Assembly: GCA_034420695.1 (NCBI GenBank)
Contig: DAOULB010000054.1
Span: 1 to 64,000, forward strand
DNA from: Io17-Chloro-G2 sp034420695
Lineage (GTDB): Bacteria; Chloroflexota; Dehalococcoidia; Lucifugimonadales; UBA3495
DNA: 64,000 nt
Direction: 5' to 3'
The notes beneath the pieces were generated by a model. It saw only the letters and a program-made list of their open reading frames with translations, searched no databases and was not told the origin of the DNA. This document shows, one piece after another, positions 41,996 to 50,601 of this stretch (position 1 is the stretch's first letter; every line of letters begins with the position of its first letter). A program made the translations under genes and the position numbers.

Positions 41996-43066
41996 ATGGA
42001 TGTTTTTGATTACATGAGCGAATTGGGATACGAGCAACTGGTCATGTGCACCGACCGGGATGCGGGGCTTAGGGCCGTTATCTCCATACACGATACAACC
42101 CTGGGTCCGTCCTGCGGCGGCATGAGAATCTGGCCCTACCACTCGGAGAAGGAGGCGGTTCAAGACGCCCTGCGGCTCTCGCGGGCAATGACCTACAAGT
42201 CCGCTGCGGCGGACCTGCCATTGGGCGGGGGCAAGGCCGTGTTGATTGCAGACCCCCATGCCGATAAGTCAGAGGCTATGCTCCGGGCTTTCGGGCAGTT
42301 CGTTGACACCCTAGGCGGAAGGTACCTGACTACCACCGACGTGGGGAGCACCGGGCGGGACTTGGAATACGTGCGGCAGGAGACCAAGCACGTTGTGGGC
42401 TTGCCCGTAAGCCTGGGAGGTAGCGGCGACACTTCGACCATGACCGGTCTTGGAATCTACATGGGCATGAAAGCCTGCGCCCGGAACGTATGGGGCTCAG
42501 AGTCCCTGGCCGGCAAGAGAGTGGCGATGCAGGGCTTCGGCAAGGTGGCGACTTACACCGCCCATCACCTGCTCAAGGAAGATGCCCAACTGGTGGTGAG
42601 CGACATCGACCAAGGCGCCCTGGACCGGGCGAGAAACATGGGGATAGCAGTGGTGGACCCGGACGAGATTTACCACCAGGAGTGCGACATTTTCTCACCC
42701 TGCGCCTTGGGAGGAGTGCTCAACAGCGACACCATTCCCCACCTGCGCTGCCGTATGGTGGCGGGCGGAGCCAACAACCAGTTGGCAACCGACGAGGACG
42801 GCGAGGAACTGCACCGGCGCGGCATCCTCTACGCTCCCGACTACATCGTCAATGCCGGGGGCGTCATCAACGCTTCCACCGAGGTTGGGGCCGCCTACAG
42901 CGCCGACCGGGCCCGGGAGAAGACGGAGCGCATCTACGAGACCATGGAACAGGTGATGCACATCTCCCAAAAACAGGAGATTCCCACCTCCAAGGCCGCC
43001 GACCGTTTGGCGGAGCAGCGGTTGGCCTCGGTGAAGGCCATCAAAAGGATGCACCGCCCGGGCTGA
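41996..43066 (+). CDS. Leucine/glutamate/phenylalanine dehydrogenase family
   Basis: A 356-residue amino-acid dehydrogenase: 'LRAVISIHDTTLGPSCGGMRIWPY', 'KSAAADLPLGGGKAVLIADP' with catalytic Lys, 'YLTTTDVGSTGRDLEYV', 'ARNVWGSESLAGKRVAMQGFGKVATYTAHHLLKEDA' (Rossmann loop), 'SPCALGGVLNSDTI' and 'NQLATDEDGEEL'. These fit the leucine dehydrogenase branch (NAD-dependent oxidative deamination of branched-chain amino acids). ATG with GGAGG about ten bases upstream; the longer upstream frame lacks a site. Confidence 0.92.
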   Translation: MDVFDYMSELGYEQLVMCTDRDAGLRAVISIHDTTLGPSCGGMRIWPYHSEKEAVQDALRLSRAMTYKSAAADLPLGGGKAVLIADPHADKSEAMLRAFGQFVDTLGGRYLTTTDVGSTGRDLEYVRQETKHVVGLPVSLGGSGDTSTMTGLGIYMGMKACARNVWGSESLAGKRVAMQGFGKVATYTAHHLLKEDAQLVVSDIDQGALDRARNMGIAVVDPDEIYHQECDIFSPCALGGVLNSDTIPHLRCRMVAGGANNQLATDEDGEELHRRGILYAPDYIVNAGGVINASTEVGAAYSADRAREKTERIYETMEQVMHISQKQEIPTSKAADRLAEQRLASVKAIKRMHRPG

Positions 43067-43106
43067 GGCGGGCCTCTACCGGCTCATCAATGCCTTTCTC
43101 AAGCAG

Positions 43107-43139
43107 AAAAAAGCGCCCCGATCTTTTGGGGCGCTTTTT
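43107..43139. terminator. Bidirectional terminator between amino-acid dehydrogenase and CDGSH genes
   Basis: AAAAAAGCGCCCC / GGGGCGCTTTTT with an 8-base loop: a strong hairpin with A-tract on one side and T-tract on the other, between two convergent genes. Confidence 0.9.
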
Positions 43140-43164
43140 CATTTGTACTGGTTGTACGCTTGGG

Positions 43165-43368
43165 TTAGCGGGCCTTGGACTCGGCCTCGAAGCTGTCCCG
43201 GTGGGTGCCGTCGCAGAAAGGCTTGTTGGCGGACTGGCCGCAGCGGCAGAAGGTGACCCACTGCCCCTCGGGGATGTTGTAGTTGTTGCCGTCAACGTCC
43301 ACGATTTCAATCTCGCCGGTGACGCGCAGGGGACCGTTAGCACGTATTTCGACCTTAACGTCGGCCAT
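43165..43368 (-). CDS. CDGSH-type iron-sulfur protein
   Basis: A 67-residue protein with the 2Fe-2S binding motif CRCGQSANKPFCDGTH (C-x-C-x2-S-x3-P-x-C-D-G-T-H), preceded by 'GPLRVTGEIEIVDVDGNNYNIPEGQWVTF'. This is a stand-alone CDGSH domain, a redox or cluster-transfer protein; partner unknown. It is convergent with the amino-acid dehydrogenase. Confidence 0.95.
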   Translation of the reverse strand: MADVKVEIRANGPLRVTGEIEIVDVDGNNYNIPEGQWVTFCRCGQSANKPFCDGTHRDSFEAESKAR

Positions 43369-43669
43369 GATTCCTCCTTTGTGATAGTTCCTTTTCTTGT
43401 AGCCGGGACACTCTCTTTCTCACAGCGGAAATTGTCCTTGGGTGTAGCCGGCCCAGCTTTGATTCAAAGCTAGTCTGCCACTTGACGTAATGAGTGTCAA
43501 GCACCGCTTGCCCCTCCGGTAGCGCCCCTCTATAGTCTTTCCCGACCAGGGTCTTCCCCCCGCCTTTATGGAATACCCGCCGGAACGGGCGGGTGATTCG
43601 GTCATCAAATTGCGGGCAAGATCGCCTCTGCCTTGACATAAAACCCCAGGGACGTAAATTAGTCGAGTC
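43369..43669. other. 301-bp divergent intergenic region with stem-loop and dcd promoter
   Basis: Between the leftward CDGSH gene and rightward dcd. It contains a 7-bp stem (ACCCGCC / GGCGGGT, 43575-43594) and the dcd promoter (separate entry). No further gene is supported. Confidence 0.6.
43633..43660 (+). promoter_or_regulatory. Promoter of dcd, predicted leaderless
   Basis: A perfect TTGACA (43633-43638), 16-bp spacer and TAAATT (43655-43660) place initiation about 43667, three bases before the ATG at 43670. No ribosome binding site is visible, which fits a leaderless message. Confidence 0.65.
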
Positions 43670-44842
43670 ATGTTCGAAGACATCAATGAAAGGATGGAAA
43701 CCGGCATCCTGCCCGCCAAGTGGCTGCGGGCCGCCGTTCAAGACAGCGTAGTCCACAGCGGCTATACGATTCCAGGGGAGAACTACCAGCCGGCAAGCTT
43801 GGACCTGCGGTTGGGGGAGACCGCCTACAGCCTGCAGTGCAGCTTTCTGCCCTATTCCGGCCCCGTGGAGAACAGGCTGCCGGAGTTGACCATCGGCGAG
43901 ATAGATATTCGCGACGGGGCGATCCTGGAAAAGAACCGCCCCTACTTGATCCCCCTTCTGGAGGGGTTGCGGCTGCCCCCCGGAATCCACGCCAGAACCA
44001 ACCCCAAGAGCTCCACTGGAAGGCTGGATATTTTCACCAGGGTCATCACCGACAACAGCGACCGCTTCGACGACGTCATCGACGGCTACGAAGGGCAGCT
44101 ATATCTCGAGGTGTTTTCCAGGTCCTTCACCATCAAGGTGAAGACGAGACTGTCCCTGAACCAGATACGTTTATTCAAGGGAGACTCCCGCTGCGGCCCC
44201 GGTGAACTGCTGTCCGCTCACCAGGACAGCCCGATAATTCTCCCTGAAGCCGGGCAGCGGGGGCAGCTCACCCAGCCCAACGAGGACAACTCCGTTGGGC
44301 TCAGCGTCAACCTGAAGGGCTCCTCCCGGGGCATCGGATACCGGGCCAAGAAGAACAGCGCCCTGCTGGATCTGTCGCGCATCAGTCATTACCATGCCGA
44401 CGATTTCTGGGAGCCCGTCTACGCCGGACGGGACCGCCCCCTGATATTGGAACCGGAAGAGTTCTACCTCTTGTCTTCCACCGAAGCCGTGTGCATCCCC
44501 CCGGAGTATGCTGCCGAGATGACGGCGTATGAGACCTCTAGCGGAGAGCTGCGCACCCACTACGCAGGTTTCTTCGACCCTGGCTTCGGCTACGGTGAAG
44601 ACGGCAGGCTGGGCGGAGTCCAACCGGTGCTGGAGATCCGGGCCCACGACGTTCCCTTCATGATTGGACCGGGCCAGAAGGTCTGCACCCTCACCTTCGA
44701 GCGGATGCTGGAATCCCCAGCCCACTGGTACGGGCCCAGGGTGGGTTCTTCATACCAGGAGGCTGGGAGAATTCTCAGCAAGCATTTCACTCCCCACGTT
44801 GAGGGCAGCCAGTTGAAACTGTTCGAAGGCCCCGTGGGCTGA
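43670..44842 (+). CDS. dcd: 2'-deoxycytidine 5'-triphosphate deaminase, long form
   Basis: A 390-residue protein of the long, two-domain dCTP deaminase type (about twice the 190-residue form). It opens 'ILPAKWLRAAVQDSVV' and 'IPGENYQPASLDLRLGETAYSL', and has 'GLRLPPGIHARTNPKSSTGRLDIFTRVITDNSDRFD', the dUTPase-fold motif with catalytic S-x-R. The C-terminal half (about 200-390) is a second copy of the fold with 'AEMTAYETSSGELRTHYAGFFDPGFGYG'. It supplies dUTP for thymidylate synthesis. Predicted to be leaderless. Confidence 0.93.
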   Translation: MFEDINERMETGILPAKWLRAAVQDSVVHSGYTIPGENYQPASLDLRLGETAYSLQCSFLPYSGPVENRLPELTIGEIDIRDGAILEKNRPYLIPLLEGLRLPPGIHARTNPKSSTGRLDIFTRVITDNSDRFDDVIDGYEGQLYLEVFSRSFTIKVKTRLSLNQIRLFKGDSRCGPGELLSAHQDSPIILPEAGQRGQLTQPNEDNSVGLSVNLKGSSRGIGYRAKKNSALLDLSRISHYHADDFWEPVYAGRDRPLILEPEEFYLLSSTEAVCIPPEYAAEMTAYETSSGELRTHYAGFFDPGFGYGEDGRLGGVQPVLEIRAHDVPFMIGPGQKVCTLTFERMLESPAHWYGPRVGSSYQEAGRILSKHFTPHVEGSQLKLFEGPVG

Positions 44843-44913
44843 ACCTGTTCCCTTGGCACGCCTTAGCTCCCGCTCGCCCAACGGCGCCTTCATACTTTCC
44901 ATAAAGTGACGTT

Positions 44914-44942
44914 TTCACTGAACTCTTAACCCGTGGCATAAT
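44914..44942 (+). promoter_or_regulatory. Candidate upstream promoter of fmdB
   Basis: TTCACT (44914-44919), 17-bp spacer and CATAAT (44937-44942). A second, stronger promoter follows 50 bp downstream. It may be a second start or unused. Confidence 0.4.
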
Positions 44943-44963
44943 CCATGGTCTACCGCACCTAAC

Positions 44964-44992
44964 TTGACGGCCATACACCGCTGGGTTAAATT
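44964..44992 (+). promoter_or_regulatory. Promoter of the FmdB-type zinc-ribbon gene
   Basis: TTGACG (44964-44969), 17-bp spacer and TAAATT (44987-44992) give a start near 45000 and an 80-base leader before the ATG at 45080. Confidence 0.6.
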
Positions 44993-45079
44993 CCTAGCAG
45001 ACTGACGTAATGTCTCAGGCTCCCGCGGATTTATCCGGTGCGGGGCTGAATCAGAGTAAAGAACCAGGAAGGTTGTGTT

Positions 45080-45304
45080 ATGCCCTTGTACGAATACCAT
45101 TGCCCCACTTGCCACAACAAGTTCGAGAAGCTCCAGCCGATGAGCGCGACCGGGGCCGACTGCCCCAACTGCGAGCAGCCTGCCAAGCGTGCCATCTCGG
45201 TCTTCGCCCGGGTTCCCTCCGGGGCGGCTGAGCCCGTGGACATGAGCCCCGTGCCTTCCATGGGCGCCGGTGGTTGCGGCTCGGCCTGCGGGTGCGGCCA
45301 TTAG
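45080..45304 (+). CDS. FmdB-type zinc-ribbon protein
   Basis: A 74-residue protein opening MPLYEYHCPTCHNKFEKLQPM, then 'CPNCEQPAKRAIS', the two CxxC pairs of the FmdB zinc ribbon, followed by a Gly/Cys-rich tail 'GAGGCGSACGCGH'. FmdB family proteins are small regulators of unknown action. AGGAAGG precedes the ATG. Confidence 0.93.
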   Translation: MPLYEYHCPTCHNKFEKLQPMSATGADCPNCEQPAKRAISVFARVPSGAAEPVDMSPVPSMGAGGCGSACGCGH

Positions 45305-45314
45305 GAAATCATTT

Positions 45315-45354
45315 CTCTGCTGAGCCGGCTCACCCATGGGCTGGCTCAGCAGAG
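45315..45354. terminator. Stem-loop between convergent genes
   Basis: CTCTGCTGAGCC / GGCTCAGCAGAG, a 12-bp perfect stem with 16-base loop, lies between the ends of fmdB and a minus-strand membrane protein gene. It lacks a T-tract, so termination is only inferred. Confidence 0.5.
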
Positions 45355-45360
45355 GCCGGC

Positions 45361-46119
45361 TCACAAAGGGCTGTCTTTTCCCGAACTGGATAACGATTGG
45401 GAATGGTGGGAAGGACTGAAACGTTGCCGCCACAGCAGCCAGCCTCCGGCGATTCCCAAAGCCAGCAGGCCGCCCAAGGCTGAGGTGGCTGCCACCCTCA
45501 TGGTGGCGTAGAACCAGAACTCCTGGGGAAACAGCATCAGCAGGAAATCTGATCTGGGGTCAAGCTGCCACAGGTCGTTCCTGAAGCTGATCTGGTGAAA
45601 GAGCAGGAAGAGCCGGTCGAATCCCACCAAGGCCAGCAAGCCAACCAAAAGCAGCAAAGCCAAGGTAGCGCCTCCGCCCAGGGCCCAGGCAAAAGCCAGG
45701 ACCGGGGCCAACCTCCTCCGCAACAGTGTGACTCCGGCTACGGTCGTCAACAGCAGGAACGTCCCAGTGACTGCTGCGACAATGTACACCCCCCGCACCA
45801 GCCGCTTCACGTCGACCATGTGCAGCACCTCCCGCCGGTTGAACAGTTCCCGCTCTATTCCGCCCACCTTGGCGGTGACGTACAGGGGTTCGGCCCCGGA
45901 GTTGAAGTAGCGGCGTATCTCCGCTCCCACCCGGTCCAGTTCCTCTTCGGTAATCCTGGTGATGGCGGAAACTTGGTACTCCCGGAACCCCCGCCGGTAC
46001 AGACCGCCATCGTTGACTGCCCAGGCTACGCTGGCGGTTACTATGAACAGGGGAGTCGCCGCAACAAGCAGGAAGGCCAGCAGCTGCGCAATCCGGCAAA
46101 GAGAGGGGGCTTTCAACAA
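45361..46119 (-). CDS. Four-helix DUF1461/TIGR01906-like membrane protein
   Basis: A 252-residue inner-membrane protein with helices at about residues 6-26 (IAQLLAFLLVAATPLFIVTAS), and three more after a large exported loop. The loop carries the family elements 'YRRGFREYQVSAITRITEEELDRVGAEIRRYFNSG' and 'ELFNRREVLHMVDVKRLV', and the last segment 'RNDLWQLDPRSDFLLMLFPQEFWFYATMR' is typical. TTG start at 46119 with GGAG upstream; the frame could extend to a TTG at 46203, which would overlap the mazG promoter. Function unknown. Confidence 0.85.
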   Translation of the reverse strand: MLKAPSLCRIAQLLAFLLVAATPLFIVTASVAWAVNDGGLYRRGFREYQVSAITRITEEELDRVGAEIRRYFNSGAEPLYVTAKVGGIERELFNRREVLHMVDVKRLVRGVYIVAAVTGTFLLLTTVAGVTLLRRRLAPVLAFAWALGGGATLALLLLVGLLALVGFDRLFLLFHQISFRNDLWQLDPRSDFLLMLFPQEFWFYATMRVAATSALGGLLALGIAGGWLLWRQRFSPSHHSQSLSSSGKDSPL

Positions 46120-46186
46120 GGTCTCCGTATTATGGTTGTCTGGTCCCGGTTCCGGGGTTGCATTCCCAAAGTAGCACCCCGCTGCG

Positions 46187-46216
46187 TTGTGGGGCAACCA
46201 CAACGGTGGCTATAAT
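46187..46216 (+). promoter_or_regulatory. Promoter of mazG, predicted leaderless
   Basis: TTGTGG (46187-46192), 18-bp spacer, perfect TATAAT (46211-46216). Initiation would fall at about 46223, the A of the mazG ATG, with no room for a ribosome binding site. Confidence 0.6.
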
Positions 46217-46222
46217 CCCTAC

Positions 46223-47050
46223 ATGTCGCAGCATGAATACACCCCTGAAGAGTTGTCCCGGTTTCAGACCCTGGTTGAGATTCTGGAGAAGCTTCGTGCG
46301 CCCGGGGGCTGCCCTTGGGACCGGGAGCAGACCCACGACTCGCTGAAGCGCAACCTCTTGGAGGAGAGCTACGAGGTCCTGGAGGCCATCGACAGCGGTG
46401 AACCCCAGGCCTTGGCCGAGGAGTTGGGCGATCTGCTGGTCCAGGTGGGCTTCCACGGCCAGATTGCCAGCGAGGCCGGCGAGTTCGACTTGGGAGACGT
46501 TCTGGCGCAAGTGAACCGCAAGCTGGTCCGGCGGCATCCCCACGTATTTGGCGATGAACAGGTGGCCGACGCCAGGGAGGTGGAAAGGAACTGGGAGAAG
46601 ATCAAGGAGGAGGAGAGGCAGCAGGAAGGGAAGCACAAATCGCCGGTTGACGGAATTCCCAAGGGCCTACCTGCCCTAGCCGCCGCCCAGCTGATGCAAG
46701 ACCGCGTTGGCAAGGCCGGGTTTGAGTGGGAGGATATTTCCGGGGTGCTGGACAAGGTCGCCGAAGAGGTAGAAGAGCTCCGGCGGGCTTGGACCCGGGA
46801 AGAACAGACCCACGAACTGGGAGACCTGTTCTTCGTCTTGGTGAACTTGGCCCGGTGGATGAATATTCATGCCGAGGACGCCCTGCAGCAGGCCAACCGC
46901 CGGTTCCAGTGGCGCTATCAGACCATGGAGAGGCTGGCCGAGGAAAGGGGGCTGGACTTCACCGCGTTGCCGCTGGACGGCAAGGAAATGCTGTGGCAGG
47001 AAGCCAAGCAACTGGAGCACCGCCAGCAGGAAGCAAGTCACCCGGAGTAG
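46223..47050 (+). CDS. mazG: Nucleoside triphosphate pyrophosphohydrolase MazG
   Basis: A 275-residue two-domain MazG. Domain 1: 'GGCPWDREQTHDSLKRNLLEESYEVLEAIDSG' with EExxE, 'LAEELGDLLVQVGFHGQIA' and 'HPHVFGDE'. Domain 2: 'KVAEEVEELRRAW' and 'HELGDLFFVLVNLARWM'. It hydrolyses abnormal nucleoside triphosphates. The 3' end overlaps the convergent sppA-like gene by 13 bp. Confidence 0.95.
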   Translation: MSQHEYTPEELSRFQTLVEILEKLRAPGGCPWDREQTHDSLKRNLLEESYEVLEAIDSGEPQALAEELGDLLVQVGFHGQIASEAGEFDLGDVLAQVNRKLVRRHPHVFGDEQVADAREVERNWEKIKEEERQQEGKHKSPVDGIPKGLPALAAAQLMQDRVGKAGFEWEDISGVLDKVAEEVEELRRAWTREEQTHELGDLFFVLVNLARWMNIHAEDALQQANRRFQWRYQTMERLAEERGLDFTALPLDGKEMLWQEAKQLEHRQQEASHPE

Positions 47051-47871
47051 TAGTCGCTCAGCAGGGAAGAAGGCTCCAAGTAGTACATTCCCCCGCTGAG
47101 CAGGGGGGTGAGGTTGCTGCCCAGGGAGGCGATGGTTCCCTGGCCGGCCGGCGACCTGTCCATCAGGCGGTCGGTGAAGGAACGCTTGGGACGAACGAGG
47201 TGCGGCCTGGGCCGGCAGTTCCCCAGCGCCGCGGCCGATTCCAGCGCCTCCTCCATTCCTCCGATACGGTCCAGCATTCCCAGTTCGTGACCGCGGCGGG
47301 CGGTAAAGAGTTCCCCGGTGGCCAGTTCCCGGACCTTGTCCTTGTCTATTGAGCGCCCTTCCGAGACCACCGACAGGAAGTTCTCGTGGATTTCGCCAAT
47401 CAGCCCTTGGAGCTTCCCTTCCTCTTCCTTGGTGGGACTTCTCCAGAACCCGGTCATGTCCTTGTGGTCGCCGCTCTTGAACACCGAGAATTCGACGCCC
47501 ACCTTGGACAGAAGCTGTTCCAGTACCGGTCTGAGGTAGATGACGCCTATTGAGCCTATCAAGGCTGTGGGTAGGGCAAACACCTGGCTGGCGGCGCAGC
47601 AGAGGTAATAGGCGCCCGAAGCGCCCATGCCCCTCACGTAGGCCACTACGGGCTTGCGGGAACTGACTCCCTTGATGGCGTGGTAGAGGACTTCGGAGCC
47701 GGAGGAAGACCCGCCGGGCGAGTCCACGTCCAGCAGCAGGGCCCGGTAGCGTTTGCTCCGGGCTATCGTTTCCAGCAGCCTGGAGTAGGTGGCAATACCC
47801 ACCCGCCCACCTATCATTCCGTGGATTTCCACCACCGCCACGCTGCCGCGCTTGCCAAATAACGAAGGCAT
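47038..47871 (-). CDS. Signal-peptide-peptidase SppA-like S49 peptidase
   Basis: A 277-residue S49 serine peptidase: 'VAVVEIHGMIGG', 'ALLLDVDSPGGSSSGSEVL', 'VVAYVRGMGASGAYYLCCAAS' with the nucleophile Ser, 'ALIGSIGVIY' and 'KSGDHKDMTGFWR' with the dyad Lys. It is shorter than E. coli SppA and has no N-terminal membrane helix, like archaeal and Gram-positive SppA-type forms. ATG at 47871 with AAAGGAG seven bases upstream. Confidence 0.92.
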   Translation of the reverse strand: MPSLFGKRGSVAVVEIHGMIGGRVGIATYSRLLETIARSKRYRALLLDVDSPGGSSSGSEVLYHAIKGVSSRKPVVAYVRGMGASGAYYLCCAASQVFALPTALIGSIGVIYLRPVLEQLLSKVGVEFSVFKSGDHKDMTGFWRSPTKEEEGKLQGLIGEIHENFLSVVSEGRSIDKDKVRELATGELFTARRGHELGMLDRIGGMEEALESAAALGNCRPRPHLVRPKRSFTDRLMDRSPAGQGTIASLGSNLTPLLSGGMYYLEPSSLLSDYYSG

Positions 47872-48084
47872 TTGGACTCCTTTAGTTGAGCCTCTTAATA
47901 CGAAAAGTCCACCGGGCTTCCAATTGTACCCCAAGAACCCTTCGCAATTTCCGGGCCGCGGCATAGCCCGGCGCCCACCGTGTGGGGGCAAGGTTGGCTG
48001 GGGGGACAGAATCCCGGGTGCCAAGTCCCTGCGCTCCCGACTCCCGGCTGGTTGAGTGTGTCCGGTGCGGCGGAGAGGGTAGTC

Positions 48085-48119
48085 CAAAAAGAGGCCGGCC
48101 GGATGCAATCCGGCCGGCC
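48085..48119 (-). terminator. Intrinsic terminator of the binding-protein gene
   Basis: A 12-bp perfect stem (GGCCGGCCGGAT / ATCCGGCCGGCC, 3-base loop) is followed on the minus strand by TCTTTTTGG. Confidence 0.85.
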
Positions 48120-48148
48120 CAAGCGTGCCTTGGCTGTTGCGGTAAGAC

Positions 48149-49075
48149 TTAGTCGTCGGCCACCGCGGCGGCGGGCTCCTCCAAGCGGTTCTCCACCAAG
48201 TCGGTGGCGCAGGCCGCATCGGTCAGCAGTCCCCATCGGACCATCCAGTGGTAGGTGTCCTCAACGATTTCGTCCGTGTAGGGAGTCTGGTGAGTGTAGC
48301 GCAGTCTGGGAAGATGGAAGTCTTCGGGCCCCAAGCCACCCCACCGGTCCGCCACTGGCTTGAACCTGGGATCGTCCAGCATGTAGCTGGTGAACCTGCG
48401 CTTGTCGTTGTTTACCAAGTCAATGGCCCTTGCCACCGCCCGGTTGATGGCGGCAAAGGTCTCGGCGTCCATGTCGTCGCTGGCGTTTTCGGCGCCCAAG
48501 TAGTGGCCCTCGCAGACCGCCCGGCAACCCAGCTTTTCCGCCAAGGCGATGTAGGGCTCCATCAGGACCGCTGCGGCTACCTCGCCGTTCATCATGGACT
48601 CGAAGCGGTGCTCCGGGGAACCGTAGTGCACCAGCTTGATTTTGTCCTTGGGCAGGTATCCTTCCAGCAGCCGGAGGGCTACGTAGTGGGAGCCGGCGTG
48701 GAAGTTGACGGCAATGGGAAGGTTTCTCAGGGTGCCCGGGTAGTAGTGAGGCGAGTCGGGGCTTACCAAGATGGCCTGGCTGGCTACGGCCGACCGCAAA
48801 GCGATTATCTTGGCGCCTTGGTTGCTTTCATAGGCCCGACGGACCTGACCTTCCTCTCAAGCGCGGTAGATTGAGACCTGTCCGTCCTCGAAGGGCGTGT
48901 GGCCCAGGATGGGGTTGACCTCGTTGGGGTTTTCGGTGTGCTTCACCTCACCGCCGCCCACGCTCTTGACGAATTCCATGTCGATGCCCTCGGCCTCGAA
49001 GAACCCTTGGTCCTTCGCTACCAGCCAAGGCAGGCTGAACACGGTGCCGCTGGTTTCGCTGAAAACCTTCTTCAT
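48149..49075 (-). pseudogene. NMT1/SsuA-like substrate-binding protein with in-frame TGA
   Basis: One frame of about 309 codons, interrupted by a TGA at 48859-48857. The first part begins MKKVFSETSGTVFSLPWLVAKDQGFFEAEGIDMEFVK, the opening of NMT1/THI5-like or sulfonate-binding proteins; AGGA is eight bases upstream. After the TGA the frame continues 'EEGQVRRAYESNQGAKIIALRSAVASQAILVSPDSPHYYP' and then the whole second lobe. The TGA sits in 'IYRA[stop]EEGQVRR', where homologues, as I recall, have Cys-Glu-Trp-Gly. Either a nonsense mutation or, much less likely, selenocysteine. No signal peptide and no transporter genes nearby. Confidence 0.8.
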
Positions 49076-49338
49076 TGTCATATCCTTTCGGGAAGAGTTT
49101 GGCCGGAAGATTCTGAAACCCACAATGGGACTGTTCCGCAGTTTAGCAGACCACATTAACCGCGGGCAATACGTTCTCCTCCTGTTGAGAGGGCGAGGGG
49201 CAAGCGCCCAGCTGAACCTATTCCTTGACACCCCCTGTGGGCTGCCCTACTATCTGCCAAAACCTGATTGGCGTGGAAGCCAAAGCACTGGCCTCATTCC
49301 CCTTCGCATCCTGCACGGCTTCAGACAAGGAGGAACCA

Positions 49339-50436
49339 ATGAACTTCGGACTATTCATGATGCCCCTGCATCCTCCCCATCGCTCCTTCGCCGACTCCTA
49401 CGACCGGGACTTGGACCTGATCGTGGCCGCCGACAAGCTGGGCTACAGCGAGGCGTGGGTCGGGGAGCACATCACCGAGCGCTGGGAGAATGCGCCGTGC
49501 CCCGACCTGCTCATCGCCAAGGCCTTGGCCATGACCGAGCAGATAATCTTCGGCACCGGCGTCACCCTGCTGGCCATCCATAACCCGGTGGACTTGGCCC
49601 ACCGCTTGGCGATGCTGGACCACTTGGCACGGGGCCGTTTCTACTGGGGCATCGGCTCTCGGGGCTTGGCCACCGACCTGCAGATTTTCGGCATCGACCC
49701 CAAGCAGAATGCCGAAGTGCGGGAGCGGGCCCACGAGGTGCTGGACGTGGTGCTGAAGATGTGGGAATACGGCTCAAATCCCAGCATGGGCAAGTTCGAT
49801 TACCACGGCAAGTACTTCGACGTGTCGGCCCCGGAGCTGGACCCCGTCCTTGACCGCGGCTTTTACATGAAGCCCTTCCAAGACCCCCATCCGCCCATCG
49901 GCGTGGCCGCCACCTCAATAGCGTCGGACTCGATGCGTATGGCGGGGCAGAAGGGCTGGATACCCATGAGCAGCTCCAACTTGGTGCCACAATATCTGAA
50001 GGGCCACTGGGAAGTGGTGGCCGAGGGGGCTTCCAACGCCGGGCTGACCCCGGACCGCAGCCAGTGGCATATCAACCGGGAGGTCTTTGTTGGCAAGACC
50101 AACGATCTGGCCCGGGAGAGGGCCACGGAACTTCTGGGACGGAACTACATTGAGCACCAGCGGCCCAACCGGCTGGGGTCCGGGATGATGATAGGCAGCA
50201 AGATCGACCCCAACATGCCCGATGACGCCGTGGACGTTGAATACCTGATGGACAACCTCTGGATTGTAGGGGACCCCCAGGAGTGCGCCGACCGCATCCG
50301 CAAGCTCTACGAAGAGGTAGGGGGCTTCGGCACCCTGCTGAATATCACCCAAGACCCGGAGGACCCTCAATGGGAGCACGACTGCCTGCGGCTGCTCATC
50401 GAGGAAGTTGCCCCTAAGCTGGAAGACTTGGACTAG
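49339..50436 (+). CDS. Luciferase-like flavin-dependent oxidoreductase
   Basis: A 365-residue luciferase-like monooxygenase: 'MNFGLFMMPLHPPHRSFADSYDRDL', 'GYSEAWVGEHITERWENAPCPDLLIAKALA', 'IIFGTGVTLLAIHNPVDLAHRLAMLDHLARGRFYWGIGSRG', 'NPSMGKFDYHGKYFDV' and 'PFQDPHPPIGVAATS'. The start has AAGGAGGAA six bases upstream. It is most like the SsuD/limonene-monooxygenase branch rather than the two other paralogues here. A strong terminator follows at 50540. Confidence 0.93.
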   Translation: MNFGLFMMPLHPPHRSFADSYDRDLDLIVAADKLGYSEAWVGEHITERWENAPCPDLLIAKALAMTEQIIFGTGVTLLAIHNPVDLAHRLAMLDHLARGRFYWGIGSRGLATDLQIFGIDPKQNAEVRERAHEVLDVVLKMWEYGSNPSMGKFDYHGKYFDVSAPELDPVLDRGFYMKPFQDPHPPIGVAATSIASDSMRMAGQKGWIPMSSSNLVPQYLKGHWEVVAEGASNAGLTPDRSQWHINREVFVGKTNDLARERATELLGRNYIEHQRPNRLGSGMMIGSKIDPNMPDDAVDVEYLMDNLWIVGDPQECADRIRKLYEEVGGFGTLLNITQDPEDPQWEHDCLRLLIEEVAPKLEDLD

Positions 50437-50539
50437 CCCTCCGGCGACGGAACCGTGGCCGGCTTGGCCGGACCCTCCACCGAGCGCAGGCCCCGCAGGC
50501 GGCAAGCGGCCACTCTGCCGGCAACCGCTCCGCAACTGA

Positions 50540-50576
50540 AAGCCCCCGGTGTCAAAAGACCGGGGGCTTCTCTTTT
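50540..50576 (+). terminator. Intrinsic terminator after luciferase-like gene
   Basis: AAGCCCCCGGT / ACCGGGGGCTT, an 11-bp stem with 8-base loop followed by CTCTTTT. It separates two convergent luciferase-like genes. Confidence 0.9.
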
Positions 50577-50601
50577 CCTGCTACTCCGAGACGTGGGCCC
50601 T

